From assembly GCA_949130495.1 (NCBI GenBank), contig OX422211.1:448146719-448210718 (forward strand): 64,000 bases of DNA, read 5' to 3'. Position 1 is the first letter of the stretch. Each line of letters starts with the position of its first letter. Positions 12,306-22,525 of this stretch are shown piece after piece. The position numbers and the translations under genes were made by a program. The notes under the pieces were generated by a model. That model was not told the origin of the DNA, made no database searches, and saw only the letters and a program-made list of their open reading frames with translations. The stretch is from Sambucus nigra (taxonomy: Eukaryota; Streptophyta; Magnoliopsida; Dipsacales; Adoxaceae).

Positions 12306-15253
12306 TGTAATACCCAGCATTTTTATCTATATTTATTTATGGGATTAATTAAATTAAATGTGAATTAATTGAGAATTAATCCGGATAAAATACTAACGAG
12401 ATGTGAGTTGGTATTTGATTATAATGTGTATATATGGCAATATATGAATATTGAAAATATTGAAATTGTCGCGAGGCTGAAATACGGCAATTTGAAAAAT
12501 TTAATTGGGACGCGCGTGTCAGTCACGTCGAGAATGAATTTATGAGATTTAAAAATAAATTATTTTTCTTTTGACCAAATAGTCATTTTGAGTGCGCCAA
12601 CGTGTCCGTAAGGGTCGAAATAGTCAGAAAACAATAGCCGGGGGTTTAGTTTGGGTCTCGGGGCATTTTTAGGCCATACCGGCAACCCAAAAGGGTAGTT
12701 TGGTAATTTCGGAATTTTGGGAATTAAAACCCAAGAAAATAAGAAGTTAAAATCTGATTTAGTCTTTACCCACTAAACCCACTAACAACACTAAATGACT
12801 TAATGGGCTACGGGAGTTATTGGAAGAAATTATAAGAGGTTCCTAAGGCAACCTGTAAACCACCATTGTCATCTTGGAGAATAACTTGTAGAGAGAGAAA
12901 GAGAGAAGATAATTCTGCAGAGAGAGAGAAAGCAATTCAACCTTCTTCAACCAACAACAAAAATCTGAAGAACAATCCGAGGCAAGTGGTTTAATTACGT
13001 TAATTTCAAGCGAATTTTTCTTCCATGCTTAGACATTTATGAAAATTGCATTGTTTTGGGAGATTGATAAAAAACCATGAATTTGAGGATTAAAACTATA
13101 AACCATGTTAGGATTTTCATGTAGACATATTCTGGATGAATTATGAATTCATACTATAGCCCTTGATAATTCAAAAAACGGATTTAAGAAGAGGATTATT
13201 GTTGATTTTGAAAGAAATAGAAAACTAGGGTTCTTGATGATATTTTGATCTAAATAAGGCCTTTGGGTGATGATTAATTAGTTTTAGAACGTTAACAATG
13301 TTGTAGGATGATTATTTGATGATATTATAATGTTAGAATGAAGTTTCATGCATTGAAATTTGGGACGATTTGAGGACTGCAAAACGAAGCAATCCGTAGC
13401 CTATCTGGTGCAATCGATCGATCGACATTCATCAGTCGATCGATCGACCACCATCGATCGATCGATGTTCAAGTTCGATCGATCGACCTTCCCAGAATGA
13501 GTAAAATTTTCCCTAGTTAAATTTTAATGATGTTAACCCTTAGAAAATTATTATTGGAGACTTTATGAATATCCTTAGACTTAAGGAAGACCAGTAGGTA
13601 TGGTTATAAAATTTGGACCTTAATTAGAATTCAATTTGAGGAATTAGTATGAAATCTAATAAAATTCGATGAGTGAGATAATATTAGGGTTAAAGGAGTA
13701 AATTCGAATAATTTGATGAAATGAGGTTTGGGGCAGAAGTAAGGATCTTAAGAATAATGATGTTATATGTGGGAATAATAGGAGACTTAGTAATCCCTTT
13801 GAGATAGGTTTTAAGTATAAGAAACTATGAAGTGAGATGTGTCAACAGTCTACATTATATATTATCGGAAGATTTAAAAATGTATAAAATTGGAATAATG
13901 GTATAAGGATGTAGAATATACCTTTATTAATAATGAGATATCTAAGATGTGTGAATGCTTAGTATATGATTTATGTGTATGACATACCTACCATACTTGC
14001 TATCACGGGAGGTTTGCGTTCGCTTAGGTCCATCTAATCTTTGTTGTGCCTACGGGGGGATTTAGATTGGTACCTTAAGAACATAATACTAGAATGACTT
14101 ATTTGTGAGTTAATAAGTCAGCTGACTATGGAGCGTAGGTATATACATGACCCACGGATATGTTGAATTATGTTTGCCTCCATTTTTGTGTGTTGTGCTT
14201 ATTCTAACAATTCCTGAGAGATTCGGAATTTGTAATCCTTATGTACGTGATGTATCGGGATGAGATGGCAGAATATGTGCACCGTAGCCTAGACTAGGGG
14301 TGCCTATAATGTATATTTATGATGTGAATAATATACAACTAATGTTCAATGAAATACTTAGTAAAGTAACGATGTGTATACTTGTGCTATTTTAATAGAG
14401 ATTAAAATGAGAACTCCACATAATAAAAGGTTGTTATTAGGGAATTAAGGTACATACATGGTATACTTTAATGACATGAATAAACCCTTAAACCTATAAA
14501 GTGAAGCCATGTTTTGTATTAGACTAGTTAGTTAGTAGCATAACTAGTACGGGCTATGGATGTGTTAGGGGTGCACATTAGTTGAGAGGTGAGGAGCTCA
14601 TGTGAGTGCACGTCCTAACATGTATTTTGCATTCATTGTTTTAATGTTATTAAAGCACTTGCTGTTTTTAAAATACTCTCCACTTTCGGGCTCTGACCCC
14701 TTTGCTTTCAAATTTATTTTTTTGTAAAAACCTTTTAGGTGCCCAGCCACAAGGACACCATGCATAGTATTTCCATTAAGGTGACGAGCTGTGGCTGTTG
14801 TGGAAGTTACAGGGCCTTGATAGTAGACGCCTCCTTTTCTAGTCTTGACTCCATATTCAGTTTCATCATTTGTAGGGCATGTCGCCCATTTCTATTTAGA
14901 GACATTTCATATTTCAGTTATTCAGATTTTGGCATGTAATTAATTGAGGGTACACTGTTCTATTTATTTCAGTTGTGGGATTGTTGTGAGGAGTATTTCC
15001 TCCAGACTTTTTATTATTTGTTGGTTATTCTATTGCTTCTTTATGGTGAATGGTTATGTTATTCTTTCATAATTCTTTTATTGCATGTTAATCAGATTTA
15101 ATTTAAAATTTGACAACTTACTTTTTAAATACTAGGTGGTTAGTAATCATTAAATGTTTTCGATAGTGATGCTATTAACTGAACCAACTTGGCATTTTGA
15201 ATTAATTTAATAAAGGAGTAGCTACCCGGTATTAAATTAGTCGGGGTGTCACA
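12306..15253 (+). repeat. E2 3' LTR
   Basis: 2948 bases, TGTAATACCC...GGGGTGTCACA. Keeps the palindrome cluster at 13414-13486 with the same 22/18/21 spacing as the 5' LTR. Small indels and point changes separate it from the 5' copy. Confidence 0.93.
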
Positions 15254-15440
15254 TTATGTTTGAGATATTCCTTGGATTGTTGATATTCTTATAATGATAC
15301 TAATATTATAAGAATGATAGGAAGGGAATAAGAACCAGTTGAACAAGTGTCGAACAAAGGAAAGGGAAAGACTATTAAATTACCAAAGTAAGTGTACTTA
15401 TGATTTGCTTCATATATAAATATGAATATAACTCTAAGAG

Positions 15441-15844
15441 TGGATTTGTTTGAATACTTCGGTATTCAGGATTTGTTTGGATATTAAATATCCAGGATTT
15501 GTTTGGGTCTCATGATCCAGTATTGGTTTGAATACTTTGGTATTCAGGATTTGTTTGGGTCTTATGATCCAGGATTGGAATTGGACAAAGATCCAATGAT
15601 TTGTTGGAACTTACGTTCCTGGATTTGTTATTGCCAATGGGCAGACTTATTATTGCCAATGGGAAGAATTACTATTGCCAATGGGCAGACTTATTATTGC
15701 CAATGGGCAGACTTCTTATTGCTAATGGGTAGAATTACTATTGCCAATGGGCAGACATACTATTGTCGATGGGCAGAATTATCATTGCCAATGGGAAGAA
15801 TTATTTGGGCCTTATGGTCCAGGATTTGTTATTGCCAACGGGCA
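15441..15844. repeat. E1 LTR array of short hairpins with changing stems
   Basis: Successive dyads: GAATACTTCGGTATTC (15452), GGATATTAAATATCC (15479), GGGTCTCATGATCC (15505), GAATACTTTGGTATTC (15530), GGGTCTTATGATCC (15557), TTGGACAAAGATCCAA (15581), GGAACTTACGTTCC (15606), then TGCCAATGGGCA-type units at 15632, 15654, 15676, 15698, 15720, 15742, 15764 and 15786 (exactly 22 apart, some degenerate), GGGCCTTATGGTCC (15807) and TGCCAACGGGCA (15833). Linkers are often GGATTTGTT. Confidence 0.93.
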
Positions 15845-16142
15845 GGATTGATTGGATTTAATATCCACAGATTTCATATATAACCGTTAATTCATTATAT
15901 GGAAGGAGTGATTGGATTTAATATCCACAGATTTGATATATAACTATTAATTCATTATATGGCAAGATTGATTGGATTTAATATCCACATATTTGATATA
16001 TAACTGTTAATTCATTATATGGAAGGATTGGTTGGATTTAATATCCCCAGATTTGATATATATAACTCTTAATTCATTGTATGACAGGATTAGTTGGATT
16101 AATATCCACAGATTTGATATAGAAATGTTATTTCATTGTAGG
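15841..16142 (+). repeat. Five 60-bp tandem units in E1 LTR
   Basis: Unit starts at 15841, 15901, 15961, 16021 and about 16081. Each holds the hairpin TGGATTTAATATCCA or a variant and a second AT dyad (ATATATAA...TTATAT). The first three units are the most alike; the fifth has small indels. Confidence 0.93.
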
Positions 16143-16578
16143 GAAGGAGTACCTCAGTAAGCTTAATGCTTACAGTTTATATTTTAACAATTTCAGGTTT
16201 GTATGCTGCCAGCTAGGATACCATATGACCGGTAACTTTGAGAGTTGCACCGTTGGAAAGAGCTGGGGATTAAATATGGAGATATTATCATTGTCACACT
16301 GAAGATTTTAATATACTCACACATTGTATATATTGCATTAGTATGGATTGAGTTGATGATTGTGAAATTTTATCATAGTTAATCATAGTATTTCATGTCC
16401 GCTTAATTATGACTCTGATATTGATTTCATTATGGCATAATAATAATATTATGTTCATTATGCACAGTACGCAGAAAAATATTGATAAATGAAGTTTATT
16501 TTCCAATGGGATCAAGAATAGGATCCAATTATTCTAATAACAAATGATTAGTATGGATATTGGGTTTGGGGTGTGACA

Positions 16579-16955
16579 AAAAGTGTCATAAGTTCCGGAT
16601 TGATTAACTTCGATTAATTATGAACTAATCTTCAAACTCAATATACGTCAATTGAAACTAAAACTCTACATATTAATTCCAAACGATATTATAAAACATT
16701 TACTCAAATGATTCTTAACTGAGTAATATTTACCATATTGATTCTTGATTGATTAATATTCATTATGTTGGTTCTTAGCTGGCTAATATTTACTCTGCCC
16801 TTAACAAAAGGCCTAAACCCAAACAAAACCAATATAAAATCCTCTCAAATTCATCAATAACATATCTCCTTCAGATATAAGTAGTAATACATTTATACTA
16901 ACCAATATCTATATGTTTTAACAACTTAAAAACATGGATTAGTGTATAAATATCA
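16579..16955 (+). other. Host sequence between E1 and E3 (part of E4 LTR?)
   Basis: 377 AT-rich bases without a gene. Has loosely repeated motifs (GATTCTTAACTGAGTAATATT, GATTCTTGATTGATTAATATT, GTTCTTAGCTGGCTAATATT in succession near 16710-16790). After removing E3 it joins 22075 onward, so it probably belongs to the E4 LTR. Confidence 0.55.
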
Positions 16956-18112
16956 TGAAAAACGTGCGACTGTGTGATGATTGATTAATTCGCAAATTTC
17001 TACGTTGGCACACTTATTTAATTATTGTCTATTTTTAAACCAAAATAAATCAGCCCCAAATCATTCAACTGCGTGTGTGCGCGTGTCAAACCATAAAATA
17101 AATAAATCATGCGATACAAGCTTAAGGAAAAATCCCCAAAGGGCAAAACCTTTTATTTCACTATAATTTTGTAAGAAAACGGCTTACACGGATTACAATG
17201 AAATAAGGTGACATAAGAAATACCCGCAGGTGTCGGTTCCGATGTCGGCGGCTGGAACTTTCCCTTTCCAAGAGGGCAGCAGTGAAGAAGAGAAACGACT
17301 TCTCCACAAGATGTGAACTTACTAAGGACTCCCTCCACAACAGCACGCAGCTGTCGGTTGTAGAGCTCTCCCCACAAAGTATGAACAAAAACAAAATATG
17401 TTCTTGGGTTCCACAAAATAATTCACACAAAAGTAATTGGAATTTTGTGAATTAAAAATAAAATATTTGAACTCTTAAAATTGTTAGAGAAAAACTTTCT
17501 GCCAAAAGGTATTGAATTAAAACTGGGCAGAAAGTTTCACAAAGATAAGACACTTTAAAGCTGGAACTGCTCTCCACGAAATACAAAGGCTGGCAGATCT
17601 CTTTTATAGGAAAATTGAGTCGGTCAGAGGATCAAGATGAAGTCAGGCGTGTCAGCCAAAAGCAGGGTCGTTCGAACGAGAACCCCATCTCGCTTGAACG
17701 AGATCGCGTGTCGTTTGAACGACTACCCGCGACATCTCAATGTCGTTCGAACGAGATTGAGATCTCGCTTGAACGATCTTGGCGTCGAAACCGAGGTACG
17801 TTTACTGCTGTAGAAGATTTTCACAAACAATTATAAAACCTCTTTAAAAAACAAACATTTATAAAAACAATTTTTATAACAAAGTTTATTTAAAACATTT
17901 TTTTAAAAATATCCCAACACTCTTAATATGAAATGTAAATGAAACTTTAAAACAATATATTACCAAAGTTCATATTGTTGGGATTGAATGTTGAAGGCAA
18001 CTGGTAATTCGGATCCGTCTTTTGTAGATGCAATCTTCATAATTCTTCGACGACTTGTAGTAGTATACGACATAATTAGTTGTGACGGACTTATTAAAAA
18101 TACGTCCTTACA
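16956..18112 (-). repeat. E3 3' LTR
   Basis: Plus-strand ends TGAAAAACGTGC...GTCCTTACA, i.e. TGTAAGGACG...TTTTTCA on the element strand. TATA-like CCTATAAAAG at 17601-17610 (minus). Palindrome cluster TCGTTCGAACGA and variants at 17668-17778, upstream of the TATA on the element strand. Confidence 0.93.
17668..17778. repeat. E3 LTR palindrome cluster (TCGTTCGAACGA type)
   Basis: Perfect TCGTTCGAACGA at 17668 and 17743. Near-perfect dyads TCTCGCTTGAACGAGA (17688), GTCGTTTGAACGAC (17710) and TCTCGCTTGAACGA (17763). Steps are about 20-23 with one of about 32. The same cluster is in the other LTR (about 21626-21736) with a few CpG or G-to-A changes. Confidence 0.92.
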
Positions 18113-18130
18113 AAACTCCTCCTATGTCTA
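18113..18130 (-). promoter_or_regulatory. E3 polypurine tract
   Basis: On the element strand AGGAGGAGTTT directly precedes the 3' LTR start TGTAAGG. Confidence 0.7.
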
Positions 18131-19678
18131 TGCCGGTACATACATAAAAACATCCGAATTATCAAAAACCAAAATGCCTATACAAATCTACCCTCCCATG
18201 AATCCCCAAACTGAAAAGGTAAAATTTGCAAGTTCTCAAATTTTTCTTCAACATCAACACTCTCAAAGCTTTTCTCATCATGGTGTGCAACATCATGATT
18301 TTCAATCTTTGTACCTACACACATGAGAAAAAGTAAAAACCTTCGTGACGCATCGAGTTTGAAATGATATAGGAATAAAGCATTAATAATCAAATCTCCC
18401 CCATAATGCAAAAACTCCCCCATAACTGATAATTCTTTCTCCCCCTTTTTATGATGTCCCTAAATAGACAGATAAGAAGAAAAAATAAAAAACATGGAGT
18501 GTCACGATAAAATGCATAGCAAACAAGGATCAAGCTATGCGCATGCAAAGGAGTATCTCACAAATTTCACAAACTATTTTTGGATTTTTCAATTTTTCAT
18601 ACAAAAATAAGATACCACTTTGAAAAATATGATACAAAAATCACACCATGGATTTAAACTCAAACAACCAAGACATGGAAACGAAATGAATGGGTGTGAA
18701 CACATTCGATAGGTAAATCAACTCAATCAACCATATCTGCACGATGAATATGTGTACCCCTAACGAATGAACATCAAAAGAATCCTTAGGTGTAAAAATT
18801 TGTTGAATTTAAATGACATCGTCTTATGCAAATCAACAAATCAAAGTCTAAATGATTTCCACACCAATAACGTCCAAAACTATTTAGCGCTTTTTCAAGA
18901 TTTTCAAGGACGTGCAAACCCGTTTTAATTCTCCAACCAAACTCCCTCATATATACTTTATTTTAGAGGTGAATAAACTAAATTCTCAAACTTTGGAGAA
19001 TTGGTGCAAAAACCTAAAAGGCCCATAATTTGGCATTATTTTCTTTTTATTGCCTTTAAATTTTTTTCGGGCTCTTTTAAACCTCTTTGGACCCCGGATA
19101 ATAAAATTCCTCCATTTTTAGGTCCAATTTAACGGTGGCTTAGTATTCGCAAAGGCAAAGTGAACCTTTCGCAGCCCTTCCCCATTTTTTCAACAAAGCA
19201 CACAAACTCACAAAACGGTTCTTATATGCATAATTTCCTTATCAAAATTTATCGCGCTTGGTTCGTTTTAAGGGCAGGATTGAAGTGAAAACACCCAACC
19301 AACATGTGATAAGACAAGCACAATAATCAAACAAATCCGTGCATGTGTGCAATAAAGGAAACATGAGTCAAACATGTAGGAAGTAACACTTAATTACATC
19401 TTAATGAATCCAAACATTATAAAGCACAAGGATGAATTGACCTATTGTCTCAAAACACTATCAAATAGTCACAGGAAAATAATGGAATGATGTTGTGACT
19501 CGGTCATCCTAAGTCTTCATCCATAAACGGTGCAAACAAAATACAAAAATCTTTTTGAATTTTTCTAAAAATTTTATCAAAATAAAATCTTTTTGTATTT
19601 TTCAAAATATTTCAAAAATAAAAATCTATACAAAAAGTACATGTCACAACGCTAGCAAAAATATATCAAACAACATAA
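18131..19678 (-). other. E3 3' untranslated interior
   Basis: About 1.5 kb between the gag stop and the polypurine tract. No pol motif seen in either strand. Includes pyrimidine-rich plus-strand patches (CTCCCCCATAA near 18415; TTTCTCCCCCTTTTT near 18430). Probably UTR left after loss of pol. Confidence 0.65.
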
Positions 19679-20572
19679 CTAGCGTATGACAAACATACAA
19701 ACACAATCATCTATATGATATGGCAAGAGAAGAATCGTATGAGAATCAACTATTCTAAAATCTAGTGTATCCAAAAGTGATTTCCTAGCCCAAACGGATG
19801 TAACACGTCGACACGGGGTTTTGGAAACCAACAAAATACTAGACTTCGAATTCCTAGGATCTCTTCCAAGATCAAAACAAAATCTCCTAATGTGACCTTT
19901 CCTACCACAATATGAACATGTGTAAACGGGTGGAACGACACCTAACGTGTGATCTTTTCTAACATCCTTTGGAACGGTGGACCCTCTAAAACAAATAATG
20001 GTTTTGGCTTTAGCACTATAAGCATGAGAACAAGATGAGCCATTACCATCACTATCAAACCTACTTGAGTCAGTTAAATTATTTTTTAACTTCAAAATTT
20101 TTGACTCAAGCAAAGAATTAGACTCTTCCAAAGGCAGGGATTTCTTTTTCAAATTTTCAATTAAACTTAACAGTTTATCACGCTCCCCCTCAATTAAAAC
20201 AAACTTATCCCTAAGAGTCTTTTCACGTGCCGTAAAATCATCGATTAATTTTTTATCCTCGACGGCACAAATGGGAACCGTAGAATTTTTTAAGTCCTTC
20301 AATTCATTCTCTAAAACTAGGAATTTCTCATCACTCTTCTTTTTGGCAATTTTCAAAGAATCAAAATCAATACACAAATTACCAAAGTGCTCACGAAAAA
20401 TATCACTTTGAGTTTGAAACGCTTGCAAATATTCAATCTTACTTTTAAAGAGGGAATTTTCTTTTTCCAAAATTTTAATTCTTTTGCAAAGTTTCAAATG
20501 CAAACTTTTTAATTTTTCAGCACGGTCGTGAACTTTTTCAAAAATAGGCTCCTCATTAAACGGGCGTACCAT
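19679..20572 (-). CDS. E3 gag-like protein with coiled coil and CCHC zinc knuckle
   Basis: 297 residues, uninterrupted. Residues about 10-165 are rich in K, E, L with heptad-like spacing (FEKVHDRAEKLKSLHLKL, ERDKLLSLIENLKKK), predicted to form a long coiled coil. A zinc knuckle at about 217-230 reads CSYCGRKGHIRRFC, i.e. C-x2-C-x4-H-x4-C, the RNA-binding motif of nucleocapsids. The N-terminal capsid domain of a full Copia gag is not apparent, so this may be a shortened gag. The ATG (MVRPFNEEP) is the first after the repeated PBS leader and a 13-bp inverted repeat. It is the sole gene of E3. An open frame without stops in a non-autonomous element hints at some protein-level constraint, or simply youth. 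Confidence 0.82.
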   Translation of the reverse strand: MVRPFNEEPIFEKVHDRAEKLKSLHLKLCKRIKILEKENSLFKSKIEYLQAFQTQSDIFREHFGNLCIDFDSLKIAKKKSDEKFLVLENELKDLKNSTVPICAVEDKKLIDDFTAREKTLRDKFVLIEGERDKLLSLIENLKKKSLPLEESNSLLESKILKLKNNLTDSSRFDSDGNGSSCSHAYSAKAKTIICFRGSTVPKDVRKDHTLGVVPPVYTCSYCGRKGHIRRFCFDLGRDPRNSKSSILLVSKTPCRRVTSVWARKSLLDTLDFRIVDSHTILLLPYHIDDCVCMFVIR

Positions 20573-20585
20573 TGAAAAAATTGCG

Positions 20586-20640
20586 ATTTTTCACAAAACT
20601 GATTTAAAAAAAATTAATATCACACGATTTTGTGAAAAAT
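20586..20640. repeat. Inverted repeat in E3 leader
   Basis: Arms ATTTTTCACAAAA (20586-20598) and TTTTGTGAAAAAT (20628-20640), perfect 13-bp complement with a 29-base loop, just upstream of the gag start on the minus strand. Confidence 0.9.
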
Positions 20641-20880
20641 AGGAATACGCGATAAATTAGCGTAACCCGCTCTGATACCAATTTGATGACGTGAGAAGTC
20701 AAATTGTATAAAAAAAATCCTTGAAAAATCAGGATTACGCGATAAATTAGCGTAACCCGCTTTGATACCAATTTGACGATGTGAGAAGTCAAATTGTATA
20801 AAAAAAAATCCTTAAAAAAATCAGGATCACGCGATAAATTAGCGTAACCCACTCTGATATCAATTTGTAAAATGGCGATC
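20628..20880 (-). repeat. E3 leader: ~91-bp tandem array, each unit with a PBS copy
   Basis: Three units sharing the blocks GCGATAAATTAGCGTAACCC, TGATACCAATTTGA and GTGAGAAGTCAAATTGTATA. The PBS complement occurs at 20669-20680 (GCTCTGATACCA), 20759-20770 (GCTTTGATACCA) and 20851-20862 (ACTCTGATATCA, decayed), steps 90 and 92. The functional-position PBS is a fourth copy at 20891. Confidence 0.93.
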
Positions 20881-20890
20881 GCTTAAATAG

Positions 20891-20902
20891 GCTTTGATAC
20901 CA
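20891..20902 (-). promoter_or_regulatory. E3 primer-binding site
   Basis: TGGTATCAAAGC on the minus strand, three bases inside the 5' LTR end. One base differs from the usual initiator-Met PBS. Confidence 0.88.
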
Positions 20903-20905
20903 ATT

Positions 20906-22069
20906 TGAAAAACGTGCGACTGTGTGATGATTGATTAATTCACAAATTTCTACGTTGGCACACTTATTTAATTATTGTCTATTTTTAAACCAAAATAAAT
21001 CAGCCCCAAATCATTCAACTGCGTGTGTGCGTGTGTCAAACCATAAAATAAATAAAGCATGCGACACAAGCTTAAGGAAAAATCCCCAAAGGGGCAAAAC
21101 CTTTTATTTCACTATAATTTTGTAAGAAAACGGCTTACACGGATTACAATGAAATAAGGTGACATACGAAATACCCGCAAGTGTCGGTTCCGATGTCGGC
21201 GGCTGGAACTTCCCCTTTCCAAGAGGACAGCAGTGAAGAAGAGAAACGGCTTCTCCACAAGATGTGAACTTTATAAGGACTCCCTCCACAATAGCACGCA
21301 GTTGTTGGTTGTAGAGATCTCCCCACAAAGTATGAACAAAAACAAAATATGTTCTTGGGTTCCACAAAACAATTCACACAAAAGTAATTGGGATTTTTTG
21401 AATTAAAAATAAAATATTTGAACCCTTAAAATTGTTGGAGAAAAACTTTATGCCAAAAGGTATTGAATTAAAACTGGGCAGATACACAAAAGTTTCACAA
21501 AGATAAAATAATGTAAAGCTGAAACTGTTCTCCACGAAATACAAAGGCTGGCAGATCTCTTTTATAGGAAAATTGAGTCGGTCAAAGGATCAGGATGAAG
21601 TCAGATGTGTCAGCCAAAAGCAGGGTCGTTCGAACGAGAACCCCATCTCGCTTGAACGAGATCGCGTGTCGTTTGAACAACTACGCGCGACATCCCAATG
21701 TCGTTCGAACAAGATTGAGATCTCGCTTGAACGACCTTGGCGTCGAAACCGAGGTACGTTTACTGCTGTAGAAGATTTTCACAAACAATTATAAAACCTT
21801 TTTAAAAAACAAACATTTATAAAAATAATTTTTATAACAAAGTTTATTTAAAACCTTTTTTAAAAATATCCCAACACTCTTAATATGAAATGTAAATGAA
21901 ACTTTAAAACAATATCTTACCAAAGTTCATATTGTTGGGATTGAATGTTGAAGGCAACTGGTAATTCGGATCCGTCTTTTGTAGATGCAATCTTTATAAT
22001 TCTTCGACGACTTGTAGCAGTATATGACATAATTAATTGTGACGGACTTATTAAAAATACGTCCTTACA
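20906..22069 (-). repeat. E3 5' LTR
   Basis: 1164 bases, the partner of 16956-18112. TATA-like CCTATAAAAG at 21559-21568 on the minus strand, so transcription would run leftward into the repeated PBS leader and gag. Confidence 0.93.
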
Positions 22070-22280
22070 TATCAGGTTTACCATTTAGAACCCTAGTTCT
22101 TATTTCTAATCCAATTAATCTCAGATCTAGTTCAAAATATGAATTAAACATGGGGATTGCATATAAATCATTACAAATATTAACAATATAATGATCATAG
22201 TAGAAGTTCTTTACTAAATACGTAGGATTTAGCATCTAAGCATCTCAAATCATTAACGCTTGAGTGCTGGACGACTGTGT

Positions 22281-22525
22281 TTGGTCTATCTGTAAGGATG
22301 ATAGACGGAACGAGTTGGGTAAATACTTTTTATTTTCGCTATATCTGTCAGGATGATAGATGGAATGAGTTGGGTAAATACTCTTTGTGTTAGTCTATGT
22401 GTTAAGATAATAGACGACATGAGTTGGATAAATACTCTTTGTATTGGTCTATCTGCCAAGATGATGATCGGTATCAATTGGGTAAATAATCTTTGTTTTG
22501 TCATATCGGTATGGTGATGGACGAC
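22281..22525 (+). repeat. Tandem array, ~54-bp unit, in E4 LTR
   Basis: About 4.5 copies of a unit with GTCTATCTG...GATAGAC...GAGTTGGGTAAATACTCTTT. The first unit forms a hairpin (GTCTATC 22284-22290 with GATAGAC 22300-22306), the third GTCTAT with ATAGAC (22393, 22410). Confidence 0.88.

Larger units (their letters stand above)
5325..15253 (+). mobile_element. E2: LARD-like non-autonomous LTR retrotransposon nested in E1 LTR
   Basis: Two nearly identical 2.95-kb LTRs flank a 4.0-kb interior. The termini are TG...CA (the first copy has mutated to TA) and the flanks are TTAAG (5320-5324) and TTATG (15254-15258), a target duplication with one mismatch. It has a PBS-like site at 8282 and a polypurine tract at 12294. 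I see no gag, protease, RT or integrase in any frame of the interior, so its proteins must have come from another element. Termini of the TGTAATACCC...TGTCACA type and the CGGGACGAAATT motif at the 3' end tie it to the Tekay lineage. Confidence 0.9.
15254..16578 (+). repeat. E1 3' LTR, right part
   Basis: Resumes after E2. Holds two arrays: short hairpins (15441-15844) and five 60-bp units (15841-16142). The last 321 bases match window positions 1-320. Ends GGGTGTGACA at 16578. The 5-bp target duplication cannot be checked because the left end is outside the window. Confidence 0.9.
16956..22069 (-). mobile_element. E3: gag-only LTR retrotransposon (TR-GAG-like), minus strand
   Basis: 5114 bases between perfect 5-bp direct repeats TATCA (16951-16955 and 22070-22074). 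LTRs of about 1.16 kb differ by roughly 2-3% in the parts compared. Orientation is minus: a primer-binding site TGGTATCAAAGC lies just inside the right LTR, and the only long frame, a gag-like protein with a zinc knuckle, reads leftward. No protease, integrase or RT is present in the 2.8-kb interior, so it is non-autonomous. The coiled coil plus CCHC gag resembles plant Copia (SIRE/Maximus-like) gag C-termini; that lineage call is tentative. Confidence 0.93.

Noticed and set aside
15626..15844. CRISPR-like regular repeat
   Set aside because: Repeats and spacers are not separable, the unit is 22 bp with no unique spacers, and the DNA is plant LTR.
15503..15883. 126-residue frame with repeated CQWADLLLPMGRITIANGQ-like units
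   Set aside because: Product of the 22-bp hairpin array being read in one frame; the array is better explained as DNA/RNA structure.
20669..20902. Possible tRNA gene fragments
   Set aside because: Only the 12-base PBS match to tRNA-Met is present; no cloverleaf.
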